64,000 nt of DNA from Terramyces sp. JEL0728 (taxonomy: Eukaryota; Chytridiomycota; Chytridiomycetes; Rhizophydiales; Terramycetaceae): assembly GCA_027603945.1 (NCBI GenBank), contig JADIIU010000028.1, positions 1 through 64,000 on the forward strand. The letters are read 5' to 3'. The position numbers and the translations under genes are program-made. Below are positions 11,534-22,690 of this stretch, piece by piece. The notes under the pieces are model-generated. The model saw only the letters and a program-made list of their open reading frames with translations. It was not told where the DNA came from and ran no database searches. How positions within the stretch are numbered: the first letter of the stretch is position 1; each line of letters begins with the position of its first letter.

Positions 11534-12377
11534 TTATTTCCATGAAAAAATGGATTTCTTTTCTTCAAGTCCAATCCTTCCAAACATATCTTCTAAACCA
11601 GTTGATTCCTATATTAACAAAAGATACTTGGTTCTTGAAATACCTAGGAGGCTGAATAAAAAAGTCTTGGTTTTCCTCTGCAGCTTCGACTACATCTTCA
11701 GTCGGACTTGCCAGGAACATACTCTCAATCCCATCCAGTATATCGTTTGATTTCGTTGGCTCTTGCTTTGCTGGTTCTTTTTTGGCTGATAAATCAATTT
11801 GTTTAATTATTATTGGTTTCTGTTTATCGGTGAGAGTGTAATAAAGTATCGCTGGTGCAAGATAGTAGTATTTAGTCCATATTGTTATCAAGATTAATTG
11901 TGTTATTTGTGTCTTGTCCAACAGCCTTTGTTGCTTTAAAATCTTTAGTTTTGGCTTGATTATCACTGAAAAACAAACGATAATGTATTCCGTGATTTTA
12001 TAGCAAATAAATATCGAGTTGGGTATAGAATAGAAGCTTATCGAAACAGATTCTGACCAAATAGAATAGATTTCTGGCAAGAATAACCCGCACCAGATTA
12101 TTTGTAAGATACACTTGACTACCAAATACCAGCTGATGATCTTTCTATAGATCCGGTAGTCAACTTGTCTTTTCTTTGGTTCCAGTATTTCTTCTTTTCT
12201 GGGTATAAATGTGTTGGTTTGGATTGATTTGAGGTAAAGTTCAACCTTTGGTTCACAGACTTTACAAACTTGGGGGTATTTCTTGTGTAATTTTTCTATA
12301 TCTTCATCTTGACTACTGTTTTGTATAATGTTCAAGACCAGGTTTTGGTTGTTTATGCACTCTTGGCAAAACAGCAT
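11534..12377 (-). CDS. IMA1: Ima1/Samp1-type inner nuclear membrane protein
   Basis: Predicted 274 aa; ATG 12375-12377, one intron 11609-11627 (19 nt), stop 11534-11536. The N-terminus MLFCQECINNQNLVLNII and a later CKVCEP pair match the two-CxxC zinc-binding Ima1_N region of fungal Ima1 and animal NET5/Samp1. Three to four hydrophobic segments follow (~85-110, ~115-150, ~165-190). A charged linker ends in GLEDMFGRIGLEEKK, which appears only after splicing. The family sits in the inner nuclear membrane and links heterochromatin and SUN/KASH complexes to microtubules. It is shorter than S. pombe Ima1, so it is a reduced form. Confidence 0.75.
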
Positions 12378-12481
12378 TTTGGAAAAAGTGTTTTTGTTTT
12401 AGCTGTGGCTAATTGGAAGATACAATTGCTAATCGTGCAAGGTATGGCTATAGTACTCGTAAAAGTAAAATGAAATGCAAT

Positions 12482-13050
12482 TTAATCATCAAAGTTAAAG
12501 ATAGAGTAAGCTGGAGCGTCCAACTTGGAAATACCATTCAATCCCTTCAATTCAATCATAAAGATGTATTGAACTACTTTTCCACCGCATTGCTTGATCA
12601 AATCACCAGCACCTTTAGCCGAGCCACCAGTAGCAATCAAATCATCCAAGACAACCACATTTTGTCCCGATAATACACCATCTTGCGCAATTTCAAAGGA
12701 ATCCTACTTTAATATGGGATTACACTTCCGTATTCAAGCGAATAAGTTACTCTGTGAGTAGGCGGTGGGAGCTTTCCCGCTTTGCGAACTGGCTGGAAAG
12801 CAATTCCTAAAATACTAGCAACCCATGGGCCTAAATTAAAAAGATAATTACCCAACAAGAACCCTCTAGAGTCCAATCCTACAATAACATCTATTTTGCC
12901 CAATGATTTGATGTGGTTGGCAATGTGATTGACTAGAGTCTGAGTTGCTACTGGGTCTTTAAAGATTGGAAAGATATCCTGGAAAAGAATGCCTGGAATT
13001 GGAAAGTCAGGTACTGCTCTTAGTAATCCTTTAATTTTTTCAAGATCCAT
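12482..13050 (-). CDS. APRT: Adenine phosphoribosyltransferase
   Basis: 182 aa; converts adenine plus PRPP to AMP (purine salvage, cytosol). ATG 13048-13050; single intron 12704-12723 (20 nt). Family landmarks: VPDFPIPGILFQDIFPIF near the N-terminus, GLDSRGFLLG, and the PRPP loop VVVLDDLIATGGSA in exon 2; the protein ends YSIFNF. Length is typical. Its start faces the NAD kinase gene across a 472-bp intergenic region containing direct repeats. Confidence 0.95.
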
Positions 13051-13111
13051 TTTTGTTTAGGAAAATATTGGTAGCATGGACAATTCATTTGAAATTGGTT
13101 TCTACTATGGG

Positions 13112-13222
13112 TTTGAATCGCAAGCTTTCAGAGTTAGTTGGCAATCTAATCCAATTGAATCGCAAGCTTTCATAGAATATCAGAGTTAGTTGGCAATCTA
13201 ACCCAAATTGAATCGCAACCGC
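13112..13222. repeat. Imperfect direct repeats in the APRT-NADK intergenic region
   Basis: GAATCGCAAGCTTTCA, then GAGTTAGTTGGCAATCTAA, occurs at ~13115-13150 and again at ~13157-13202; the second copy carries a short insertion (TAGAATATCA). A third start, GAATCGCAACC, is at ~13210. The rest of 13051-13522 shows no ORF; it presumably holds both promoters of this divergent pair. Confidence 0.75.
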
Positions 13223-13522
13223 TTCCCAAGTTAATGCTATTGAAACCCGCTTTCAAACGGTGCGATTCCTTGGATGGCAGAGTTGTACGCCAGGGACTGT
13301 TTTATCTCGCCTCACATTTGAATTTTCAATTTTGATAATACCACGGAACCAACTAGCGGGGCAATGCCGTTACCAAATTGGAATTGCAGAAATCAGCAAT
13401 TAGATGAGCTGAGCTTTCTCCTTGCTTTGGTCCATTGTTTTCTGTCAAGCCAACCCATGCGCAAAAGCCCATTCAGGACCCAGCACCACATAAAACCACA
13501 GAATTAATTTTTCACTTGCAAG

Positions 13523-14809
13523 ATGGATCCGCAATTCATAAATATTATATCTCCTATATCCTCCTCCCTCAATAATCTGATTTATGAATTCGAACAACCA
13601 GACCCAACACCAGAAATTATAAAAAGAAGACCACCTTCACCAATCAGAAGAACTAAATCCCCTCGATTAATCTACAAGAGAAGAATGTCTTCGCACTCGA
13701 ATTTGGCAAAAACTTCGGTTGGATTGAGGGAGCTGGCTAAAAAGATTGGTACTCTTTGCTGATTGTAGGGCAAGCGCCATTGACTTGGGAATCTCCTCCA
13801 AAACGGGTTTTGGTTGTAACAAAGATATCTGATAACTCACTCACTCAATTGACCATTGACGTTTCTAGCTGGCTATTGCGTTTAGGTATGATTGTCCATG
13901 TCGAAAAAGCAGTTTATGATAGTTACTGTGCGATTCCTGGTCCAGACTCATTAGAAATTCATGAATTCAAAAAACTACAGAGTGACAATTTCTTGTTTTG
14001 GGATAGAGAATTTTGCGCTTCTGGAGCGGATGAAATAGATTTCGTTATCACTTTTGGTGGTGATGGAACAGTTTTGTTTGCTGCATGGCTCTTTCAACAA
14101 AAGGTACCCCCGATTATTCCGTTCAATCTGGGCAGTCTGGGTTTCCTTACAGTGTTTGGAAGGGATGGCATGTCCAAAACCATCCAAGGGTTGATTGAAA
14201 ATGAAAAAGTAATAGAGGTTAATTACAGGGAATGAGAATGAATTTCAGAATGCGGTTTCAATGCACTATTCACCGTCAAAACAAGGAAGCTGGCGATCAC
14301 GGGAGTGCGTATCAGGTTTTGAATGATTTGGTAGTTGATAGAGGACCATCTCCCTTCTTGAGTAAACTCGAGCTGTACGGAAATAATTCTCATCTAACCA
14401 CTGTTCAAGCTGATGGGTTGGTAATTGCCACTCCAACTGGAAGTACTGCTTATTCTTTATCCGCTGGTGGTTCTGTAGTTCATCCAGATGTGTCTGCAAT
14501 CCTGGTCACTCCAATTTGCCCACATACAGTACTGTTTATTTAATTTAGTTGTCTTTTAGACCAATGATTCTTCCGGACACGATGGATATTAGGATCCTTG
14601 TGCCTGAGGATAGCCGCAGCACTGCTTGGGTCTCATTTGATGGTAGGCATAGAGTGCATTTGACTGCTGGCGACTCTATTCAAATTGTTGCATCGCAATT
14701 TCCTGTTCCTACTGTTTGCCTGGTAGAGCAATCTGAAGATTGGTTCCATGGACTGGAAACTTGCTTGGCGTGGAACAAGAGAGAAAGACAAAAGTCTTTG
14801 AATGTATAA
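13523..14809 (+). CDS. NADK: NAD kinase
   Basis: 408 aa; phosphorylates NAD+ to NADP+ with ATP, the source of NADP(H). Introns 13749-13768, 14209-14228 and 14529-14548, all 20 nt. Residues 1-75 are a basic, Ser/Pro-rich leader (RRPPSPIRRTKSPR). The catalytic core follows: FVITFGGDGTVLFAAWLF (GGDGT motif), PFNLGSLGFL, then NFRMRFQC, DGLVIATPTGSTAYSLSAGG and SFDGRHRVHL. The final YSLSAGGSVVHP to CPHTLSFRP junction is restored only by removing intron 3. Length and motif order are typical of fungal Utr1-type enzymes. The leader has no clear mitochondrial presequence, so cytosolic. Confidence 0.95.
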
Positions 14810-14848
14810 AGTTGTAATAAATTATTTAAAAATTAAAAATACAATCTA

Positions 14849-15840
14849 TTAATGGTGGCGGAATTTAGTTACGAATGCAGCAGGTATCCACCCGTAGCCA
14901 TCCTTCTTGCTTTGTGGTTGCGGAGGACCTCTTCTAAATCTAAGTGGATTCTGATCCTGTCCACCACTAATTACAGCATGAGATTTCAAAATTCTTCCAA
15001 ATATCCAGGTGCCTTGCCTTTTTCTTACCATAATAATATCACCCTTGCGGATAGACAGTTCGATATCGCTTCGTGCATCAAAATCGTGCAATGCAATGAC
15101 TCTTTCTTCTTCGGTTTCCATTACAGATGACGCTTCAGAGTCTACTACAGAAGCTGCATGAGATTCAGAGTCTGCTTCCGGTGGGAAATATACTTGGGGA
15201 GTTTTTGCGTTTGACATCCCAAACGGCACGCTTTTAATAGCGACTTGCTTGACAGGAGATTGACTGGTGGCTAAAATATCGTGGTACATGTTTCCTAGAT
15301 ATCCTTCAATCACAGGGGATTCTTGAACAGGCTTATTTTCTGGAGAGAGGTTTACCATTGGGTCATTAGAAGTGAACCTGGCTTTACGAGGCTGCTGTTT
15401 ATTTTTGACAATTTCCTTTTTAGCGACTGGCATTGCTTTCTGTACCTTTTCTGCTTCAACATTTGGCTGTGCAGCTGGCTTTGTATTGTTGCTGCTTGGA
15501 AGCTTATTGAGGGATGTTGCGAGCATGCTGCTGATTCTAGTGTACGTAGCGGATTGCGCACTGATGATAGCAATCAGCGCACTGGTAGTATCAATTTCCT
15601 TTGTTTCAACTCTATTTATCAGACTAGCAACTTCCAATGACTAAATTATCCCAAAATTACCAGCTTGTTAAACTGCTTGCCGATGGGAGTAAGCTGGCTC
15701 TGAATGAATATCGTCCCTAACGACTCACTGGAGTTTTTCAATGCTAACAGGTCTTCCTTCATTTTTCTTTTTTTTGAAACAACTGTGGAATTTTCTTCAC
15801 AGCCCGAGTGCCATAACTTGTGGCTAAGAGCGGCCTGCAT
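14849..15840 (-). CDS. SH3-domain protein of unknown role
   Basis: 323 aa; ATG 15838-15840, intron 15641-15660 (20 nt). Residues 1-105 are predicted helical (KKRKMKEDLLALKNSSESL, SLEVASLINRVETKEID). A Pro/Gln-rich linker follows. A C-terminal SH3 domain spans ~235-320: RVIALHDFDARSDIELSIRK (ALYDY-like), GDIIMV, GTWIFGRI and GYGWIPAAFVTKF. The helical-linker-SH3 layout recalls Abi or other actin/endocytosis adaptors, but I see no specific signature. Its stop is 39 nt from the NAD kinase stop (convergent). Confidence 0.6.
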
Positions 15841-15930
15841 AATTAAACATCATGTATCTGTCAAAAACAATCTAATATAGCGTGGCTTGGCGACTAACGT
15901 ATAACGTCATTGTGAAAACTATAGTTAGAC

Positions 15931-16768
15931 ATGTCAATCAAACCTGTAAAAAATCCGAGAAACCCAAAGGGAAATCCATTACTGGTTAAAGGAGTGGTAG
16001 GAAAGACAAGACCAACTGTATACGACCTTCCAGATGAGAGTCACGTGTATGGGAAACCAGTTTTGCGAAATGTGTCGGAGGACGTTACAGGTAAGATTAT
16101 TGCTAACAAAAGTATTCCAGAACGGGGCCGCAAAAGCGATGAGCAAGCAGACTGTCCCTGCATTAGATTACATTACGATGAATCGCAATACTGCAAGAAA
16201 AGGGATTATCACTCCAAAAGAAATCAGAAAGTATAGAAAAGAAAATCCAGCCCGTGTCAAAGAAGGAGAGCATTCCATGTACAGAAGCGATGCAGACCCC
16301 AACGGAATCAACTGCGTGTATACTCGTGCTAAAGCCAAGCTCCCTAGTGATTCAAACCCACAATTCACATATGGCAAGCCAACTAGGTAATATATGCTAA
16401 TGAGACCATCTACTCCGGTTGCAAGATTGATGACTGATCACTATCAACGCCAATGGGCCGAAACTGTCGCAGAAGAGAATAAAATCAAAGAGCAAGCGGC
16501 AAAAGTAATATCGGCATAATGCTAGGAACGACATATGAAAAAGAAGAGCGCCAAGCAACATGCCCGTCATTTTGTTGCTGTTCCAAAGCACAAATTCATC
16601 TCGGAGAAGGATACCAAAGAACTTTTCAAGATGACCAAATTCAAAAAGATTCCTGCCACTGTCGTTTCTCACAGGGAAGCCAAACACGAACACCCGGCAG
16701 CACTTATGAACTTTGTTGAATTGAATATTAAAACCGCAGATGGAAAAGCAAAAATCCCGGTATGCTAA
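15931..16768 (+). CDS. CFAP77: CFAP77-like ciliary/flagellar protein
   Basis: 258 aa after removing introns 16091-16112 (22 nt), 16387-16404 (18 nt) and 16505-16525 (21 nt). CFAP77 is a microtubule inner protein of axonemal doublets in animals and protists. Matching features are VYDLPDESHVYGKP early, ALDYITMNRNTARKGIITP in the middle (the D-[YF]-I-x-x-N-R-x-A-x-x-x-G-[LI]-[VI]-T motif), TYGKPTRPSTPVARLM, and a Lys-rich C-terminus with FKKIPATVVSHR. The TRPSTPV motif is created by splicing the 18-nt intron. Assigned by recalled family pattern; a profile search would settle it. It supports a flagellated stage. Confidence 0.7.
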
Positions 16769-16831
16769 GAATGTTGAAATGAATTTTATTTACTCTATCC
16801 CGTTTTTGATTTTTCAAATTTTGACTTTTTA

Positions 16832-17437
16832 ATGGGCAAGGACGAGGAAATTTTGAAAATGATATTTAACCCAGGTCAGTAGTCACTGATATCCAGGACA
16901 GGAATTTGTCTTTAATCAGAACTCTAATGAAGCACCAGAGCAGGAGATTGACCCTTCACTGCTCATGAGACTGAAACAATTTGAATTCGAAGCAGTAGAT
17001 GCAGCGCAAAAAGAAGATTACAACAAAGCACTAGAATTTCTGGACTCTGCTATTGCACTGCATTCTACTTATGCATCCGCATTCAACAACAGGGCACAAG
17101 TTTACAGGATCTTGGGCGAAACCGACAAAGCCCTACAAGATATCAAAGTCGCAATAAAATACGGCGGTCCAGCAACTCTAAAGCAGGTATACATTTCTGA
17201 TTAGGCATATACTCAACGGGCGGTTATACACAAGAATGCAGGAGAGGAAGCCGAAGCGGAAAAGGACTTTGCGAAAGGTTGATTGGATCTGAATGTAGGA
17301 GCTCAGTATGGAAATGAAATTGCGCAAGCGATGGTAAAGAACAACCCCTATGCTAAATTGTAAACCATTTTAACCGCAGGTGCAATCAAATGGTGAGCGA
17401 AGCCATGGCCAAATTAGCCAAAGATAAAACCAAATAA
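16832..17437 (+). CDS. TTC36: TTC36-like tetratricopeptide protein
   Basis: 174 aa; ATG 16832, introns 16875-16896, 17187-17204 (18 nt), 17278-17298 and 17360-17379, stop 17435-17437. Three TPR units occupy ~45-150: QFEFEAVDAAQKEDYNKALE, AFNNRAQVYRILGETDKAL, and QAYTQRAVIHKNAGEEAEAE. The tail NPYAKLCNQMVSEAM matches the TTC36 C-terminal signature (NPYAALCNQM) and appears only when the last intron is removed. TTC36 is a soluble HSP70-associated TPR protein, also reported in ciliated lineages. Gene spacing from CFAP77 is 63 nt. Confidence 0.8.
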
Positions 17438-17818
17438 ACCATGCTGGACACATACCAGATAGTACAGTCTCAGTGTTAAAATTAATCATCATAAGTGATC
17501 AGGATTTTCAGTGTAAACCATCATTGACTGTACTGATAATTCTACGTCCTGCTGTATGAATTCTATCAATTGATACAACAGAAGTAGGATTTCTGAAATG
17601 TAATCCTCTTGGGTGTGTTGAACAACGACGGCATCGAGTAGTGCAACGACCTATAGAGAGTACTTTGATTTTGGATGCATTTTGACTGAGAGTTGCATCT
17701 AATCGCAAAAATCAGCTTCGAAGTATCCTTAACGTCAACTTTTTTTTCGTCAGCCCCAGCTTTATATGAAAGTGGCTTGTGACACTACTTTTGGGAATTC
17801 GCCAGTTCAACTAATCAT
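17438..17818 (-). other. Unresolved interval with 66-codon minus-strand ORF and TATA motif
   Basis: Between TTC36 and SEY1. A minus-strand ORF (17508-17708) has Cys/Arg-rich content (GRCTTRCRRCSTHPRG) but starts with TTG and joins to no other exon by local intron rules. On the same strand a TATAAA lies at 17761-17766, about 55 nt upstream of the ORF. I recognise neither a protein family nor an snRNA/snoRNA. It could be a small non-coding RNA gene, a small spliced gene, or spacer. Confidence 0.25.
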
Positions 17819-20270
17819 ATGAGTACGACGCAGATTCAAATCATTGACGAGACCAAGAAGTTCAAGTACATTAGGTTAATATCAGTGAAGCGGAAAATCC
17901 GGCAAACGTATGGTCACTTAATGATGCTGGGTTTGACTATAATGTGATTGCAGTATTTGGGTCGCAGTCCACTGGGAAGAGTAATAGTAAATTCATCCAG
18001 GCACATTGTTGAATCACTTGTTTTCTACTACGTTCGACGTAATGGATGCAGAAACCGGCAGAAGTCAAACTACAAAAGGAATTTGGATGTCCAAGACACC
18101 CGAGGCAAATATGTTGGTTTTGGATGTCGAAGGCACAGATGGAAGAGAAAGAGGTGAAGATCAAGTATTTTATATTTGATTCCAGGATTTTGAAAGAAAA
18201 AGTGCGTTGTTTTCGTTGGCAACTGCTGAAGTTGTAATTGTAAACATGTGGGAGCAAGCAGTTGGACTGTACAATGGTGCAAATATGTCGCTTTTGAGAA
18301 CTGTGCTTGAGGTTAATCTTCAATTGTTTCAAAAGAACGGAACCTCCAAGACTTGCTTGTTTTTTGTTCTTCGGGATTCAACTGCACAAGCACCCCTGGA
18401 CAAACTAGCAGAGACATTAAAGACTGATCTAGAAAAACTTTGGACTGGTATATCAAAGGTAGTCTGGATTTGACTTAGCCGCCAGGAAAGGAGAATGCAC
18501 TCATTGGCGACTATTTCGACTTTGCATTTGCCCGCGTTGCTCATAAAATATATGCAGCAGAAAAGTTTACAGAGGATATGTTGGAAATCAAGGATAGGTA
18601 TGCATCTCCTAAAACAGGTTTTTCAACAAAGAGCACCCTTCATATGTTTTAAAACGTAAATATCATAAAGGTATCCCCGCGGACGGTTTCCACCACTTTG
18701 CGAATTCAATTTGGGACAAGATTTTAGCAAACAAGGATTTGGATTTGCCCACTCAGCAGCAATTACTAGCGCAATTTCGCTGTGATGAAATTGCCAAACA
18801 AATCTTTTCTACTTTTGCAGGAACCCTACAATCATTCAAACCTCTTTTAGACTCTGGTCTCATTGTGTCTGATTTTGGAAAACAGGCTACCACTACTATT
18901 AATAGTTCAATCAGTATTTAGAATCTAATATTAGCCTCATTTGACAAAGACGCACAGAGATATCATACAGATACCTACAAGGCAAAGCGAACAGAATTCA
19001 TTGAAAAGATGCATTCCAGCTTGCACGTCTACTTTTTGCAACAACTCCGCAATCTCCACAAGAAATGCATTGGTTTATTCCAAAAAACCATTGCTGAAAA
19101 ATTAAGAGGAGACGATTCGCACTTTTCAAAGAAATTGGAAGAGTCTCAAAATATTGCCAAGGGAGAGTTTCTTCAAGTCTGTAAAGAAGCGTGCGTCAAG
19201 GATGCAAACTGGACATTTGACGAATATTACACTTTATTCTTGAAAGATATTGAAGAATTGAGCGGCCAAAAACGAGAAGAAGCGCTTACTCGATTGTCCA
19301 AGTCAATTGAAGTAGATTTCACTAATAGTAGAAAACAATGTTGATGAAATTGGCAGAACCTGTCACCGTGCTTCTCAATGATGCACCGGTAGATTTGTGG
19401 GCTAAGGCTCTGGAAATTCTTGCAAATGTTATTGAGGAAACAAAAACACTATCCGAGAAAAAGCTTTCCGAATTAGGTGTCACTGAAGAGGTGGTTCAAA
19501 TGTCAGTACTCTCAATGAAGTACCAAGCTTGGGAACTACTGTTGAAGGTGGCCAAGGACGAAGTCGCTGATGTTCAGATTTTAGAGAAATTACGCCGGAG
19601 ATTTGAAAGCCAATTTAGATATGACGATAAAGGATTGCCACGGGTTTGGAAACCGACCGACGATATTGATACCTTATTTGCCCAGTCCAAAGAAAAATCA
19701 GAGCATTTGTTGAAATTAATATCAAAGTTTGACATTCCTACAGGTTCATTAGACCAAGATGTAGTGCAGAACAGTGATTTTGACGTTTCGGCATTCCAAA
19801 TCATTTCACCAACGAGACAACAAGTTATCAGAGAAAGATTTGGAAAGGAAGCCGATGGATATTATGTTGACGCAAAAAGATCAACTGTTGCGTCTAGAGC
19901 TGTCATTCCACCGTGGTTTATTGTGATGACGGTAGCATTAGGTTGGAATGAATTCCTGGCAATCTTACGGAACCCAATGTTGACTTTGCTGCTCCTGATC
20001 GCACTTGGAAGTAATACTGTGTTAATCATAGCTTCATATTTGATCTACTACACTCAAATGGGTGGACCAGTTTTGCAAGTTGTTAAAGCCAGCACAAGAG
20101 AAGTTGGAAATCAAGTTAAAGAACAATTGAAAGCAAGTGGCTATGATTTAGACACTATAATCCCATCCGCCAGAGATTACGTTTCGAATTTCGTAAACGG
20201 AACTCAACCACAAGCTGGTGGAGATGAAATTGAAATGGAATCCGTTACTCAAGAAAAGAAAACGCAATAA
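17819..20270 (+). CDS. SEY1: SEY1/RHD3 dynamin-like GTPase for ER membrane fusion
   Basis: 769 aa; mediates homotypic fusion of ER tubules (atlastin functional analogue). Seven introns: 17866-17885, 17981-18000, 18165-18185, 18459-18478, 18598-18617, 18914-18934 and 19312-19331. The N-terminal GTPase domain has P-loop FGSQSTGKS (split by intron 2), switch [10 protein letters not shown] and G3 [17 protein letters not shown], followed by [15 protein letters not shown] and LFFVLRD. A long helical bundle follows. The C-terminus (~645-705) has [20 protein letters not shown] plus a second hydrophobic segment ([20 protein letters not shown]), the paired ER hairpin, then an amphipathic tail. Length is close to yeast Sey1 (776 aa). 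The stop is 5 nt from the MED21 stop. Confidence 0.95.
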
Positions 20271-20275
20271 ACTTG

Positions 20276-20744
20276 TCATATAAGTTCAGATTTTAGTGAT
20301 GAATTTTGCATTTCGATTACCTGACCCATAATATTCTGTAAATATTCCATCGTTGCTTCCGCCTCATTTACAGTGTCTTGCAACTCCTTGCTGGCTTCTC
20401 TATTCTCCAATTCCAACAGCTCCAGCTGCTTTACCTTGGTTAAGTTGCACAAACCTGATCTGTTTCTGATTCCGTAATTCCTGGCAGATTATCAATAAGG
20501 AAATCGATTACTTTGGCGGTTTCGACTATATCTTTCGAAACGGATTTTGATAGTTCTTGGATTAGTTTAGGCGACCTTTATTTCCTTCGGTGTTTGTTTT
20601 GATTTGTTCTGGAGTCCAACAAGTGATTGGTATTTTGGGGTTTGTTTCCATTAAAGGCGCATCTCGCTGCAGCGCACCAATTGATATATAGAAGAGCTCC
20701 GATAATTTGTCGATGCACAGCTGGAGTTGGGTCAATCTATCCAT
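20276..20744 (-). CDS. MED21: Mediator subunit 21 (Srb7)
   Basis: 142 aa; ATG 20742-20744, introns 20556-20575 and 20435-20454 (20 nt each), stop 20276-20278. The start MDRLTQLQLCIDKLSELFY, followed by ISIGALQRDAPL, is the MED21 signature. The rest is coiled coil (KSVSKDIVETAKVIDFLIDN, LPGITESETDQ, VKQLELLELENREASKELQD), as expected for the MED7/MED21 four-helix hinge of the RNA polymerase II Mediator middle module. Length matches the family (~140 aa). Convergent with SEY1, so their 3' UTRs must overlap. Confidence 0.9.
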
Positions 20745-20889
20745 TTACTTTTTGTGGTAAAAAAACGCAAGTTTGCAATTGGAGCAGCTCATATAAATAG
20801 GAATAAAATCGCATTGTATTGCATATAGAGGATTGATTATTGTTGCATGTTGGAGACATGCAATGATGTCAGCACAATTTCTTGCCTAA

Positions 20890-21709
20890 ATGTCAGAAAC
20901 GAAACAAGCTGTACGCACCAGCAGTTTGCCTTTGTTGGATAGATTGTCGGTCAAAGAAAATAGCGTGAAAATAGGTGCAGGCAAAGCAAGAGCTCAATCA
21001 TGCAAAGAAAGGAAACCTGCCAAACCACCAAGGCCGCAATCTAGTAAATCCACTGCAGAAATGGAAGACACCAAAGATCCTTTTGCTTATAGACACTTCC
21101 ATACTTATTTTCCATCCTGCAATAAGCTTTTAGCAAAAAAATGGGAGGCTCGCTCAAAGGCAATGCATATGCAAAAGCTGCAAGACGCAAAAGCAACGAT
21201 CGATAACACACCACCTAAAATCTATCCTCATTTGGAGTTGAGACTAAAGAAACTCAAAATTGAAGGAGGTTTCTCTTTCTAATTCTAGATCGAATGGACG
21301 ACATTGAAAGGAAAAACCATATCCTCCTACATCGAATCGCGTCCCAAATGACAAGGCACAAAGAAAAACCGCTTCCAAACAAAAACCCTGTCGAAAGAAA
21401 AGGACAAAACTCTGATAAAAGGAGAAGAGATGAAATTCTGATTGCTACTCAAAATGCGGTTGGTATTCTTGACAGTAGGAAATTTTCCATAGGATTCAAA
21501 ACAAACCCCCCAACTATCTTCGTCAAAATTGGCTTTTGGACCGACGACAAAACTTGAACTACCTGAAGAGTATTTCAGAATATCCGCAAATTTATATATC
21601 CCGCATTAAAGAATTCGACAATAATAAATCCTTGACCAAGCAGAGCCGTAACTCCTGCAGTCCATACTCGGAGAAAATTGGTAATTTAAATCTAAAGCAG
21701 AAGGAATGA
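20890..21709 (+). CDS. CFAP97: CFAP97/hemingway-domain flagellar protein
   Basis: About 260 aa. Exon 1 (20890-21268) ends IYPHLELRLKKLKIEG and joins across intron 21269-21288 (20 nt) to DRMDDIERKNHILLHRIASQ, the CFAP97 (KIAA1430/hemingway) core. Near 21475-21492 the frame must shift to reach IQNKPPNYLRQNWL and RRQNLNYLKSISEYP, which continue the same domain; stop TGA 21707-21709. The shift fits a 17-nt excision (not GT-AG), or an 18-nt GT-AG intron plus a 1-nt sequence error. Hemingway proteins are needed for building or stabilising motile axonemes. The N-terminal ~70 residues are basic and disordered. Confidence 0.75.
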
Positions 21710-21780
21710 TATCGACATTTAAAGAAGCTTATCTCGAAGAATCTGTTTCGTCCCACTAAATATTTTATTTTGAATTGATT

Positions 21781-22646
21781 TTAAAACATTCTGTCTTCCA
21801 CACCTCCGGTTCCAATCTCCTCTGCGATCCCCTCTACATTCTTTTTGATGAATGCCAATTTCTTTTGCAATACCTTCAACCCTGCTATAACTGCTTCCTG
21901 CGGCTTTAGAGCTCCAGTTGTTTCAACATTAAAGTAAAACTTGTTTGGCTTTGCCAGATAATCAAAAGGGTCGTCTTCTGCTGGCTCTTCTTCCAGTTCC
22001 CCATTTTTTGAAACTGGCCATTCTGACTTTACGTCATCTTCCACCCAGTAAGTTGTATGTCTCAGTCTGTTGTGTGGGTCGTACTCAAAGGCAACTGCTG
22101 CACAAGGAGACCATTTGGCGTGCTCCTTTGCAATCCCTTTCTTTGCGATACAACGAAGAGAAATTTCTTGTCCTTTGACTAGTTTCGCAATCAAAATACC
22201 TGAATCGCTTTCAGATGTAATAGGTTTAATTTGCTGATGCACTGATATCAAGTCATTGGATGTAACAGATCTACTGTCTTGATCGCACTTTACATTCAAC
22301 TGCAATTCTACTGAGCAAGAAGGGCAATACTGTTGGCAACTGCATTCTCTACTCGTAAATGGAATCATAGTATCAACATCAGAAGAAAATAGCGGTATCA
22401 GTCCTAATCTATGTGCAATAAACTCATCGGTCAATACAGACTAGCTTTAGTAATAATTACAGTGTTGTTTTCAAACTCTACCAAGTCAATTGCCATAGTT
22501 GTTACTTCCGCAATCATGGACCTGCGTATTGCGTTTGCGATCGAGAGGTCTGTATTAGTGAGTATGAAGGAAATGCTCTCCTGGTCTTGTCCTGTAATCG
22601 AAACAAAAGGTTTGTTTGCGTTCTGAGTAAAGTTTGAATAATTCAT
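21781..22646 (-). CDS. RPB3: RNA polymerase II subunit RPB3
   Basis: 281 aa; the alpha-like assembly subunit pairing with RPB11. ATG 22644-22646; single intron 22441-22460 (20 nt). Features: IANAIRRSMIAEVTTMAIDL, then NNTSVLTDEFIAHRLGLIPL (restored by splicing), and the Cys-rich zinc site SRECSCQQYCPSCSVEL. KWSPCAAVAFEYDPHNRLRH and KFYFNVETTGALKPQEAV follow, with a helical tail. Length and order are as in yeast Rpb3, minus part of the C-terminal extension. Confidence 0.95.
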
Positions 22647-22690
22647 TGAGATTGAGAAAAAAAGGAGAAAATAAAAATGGTATAATATAA

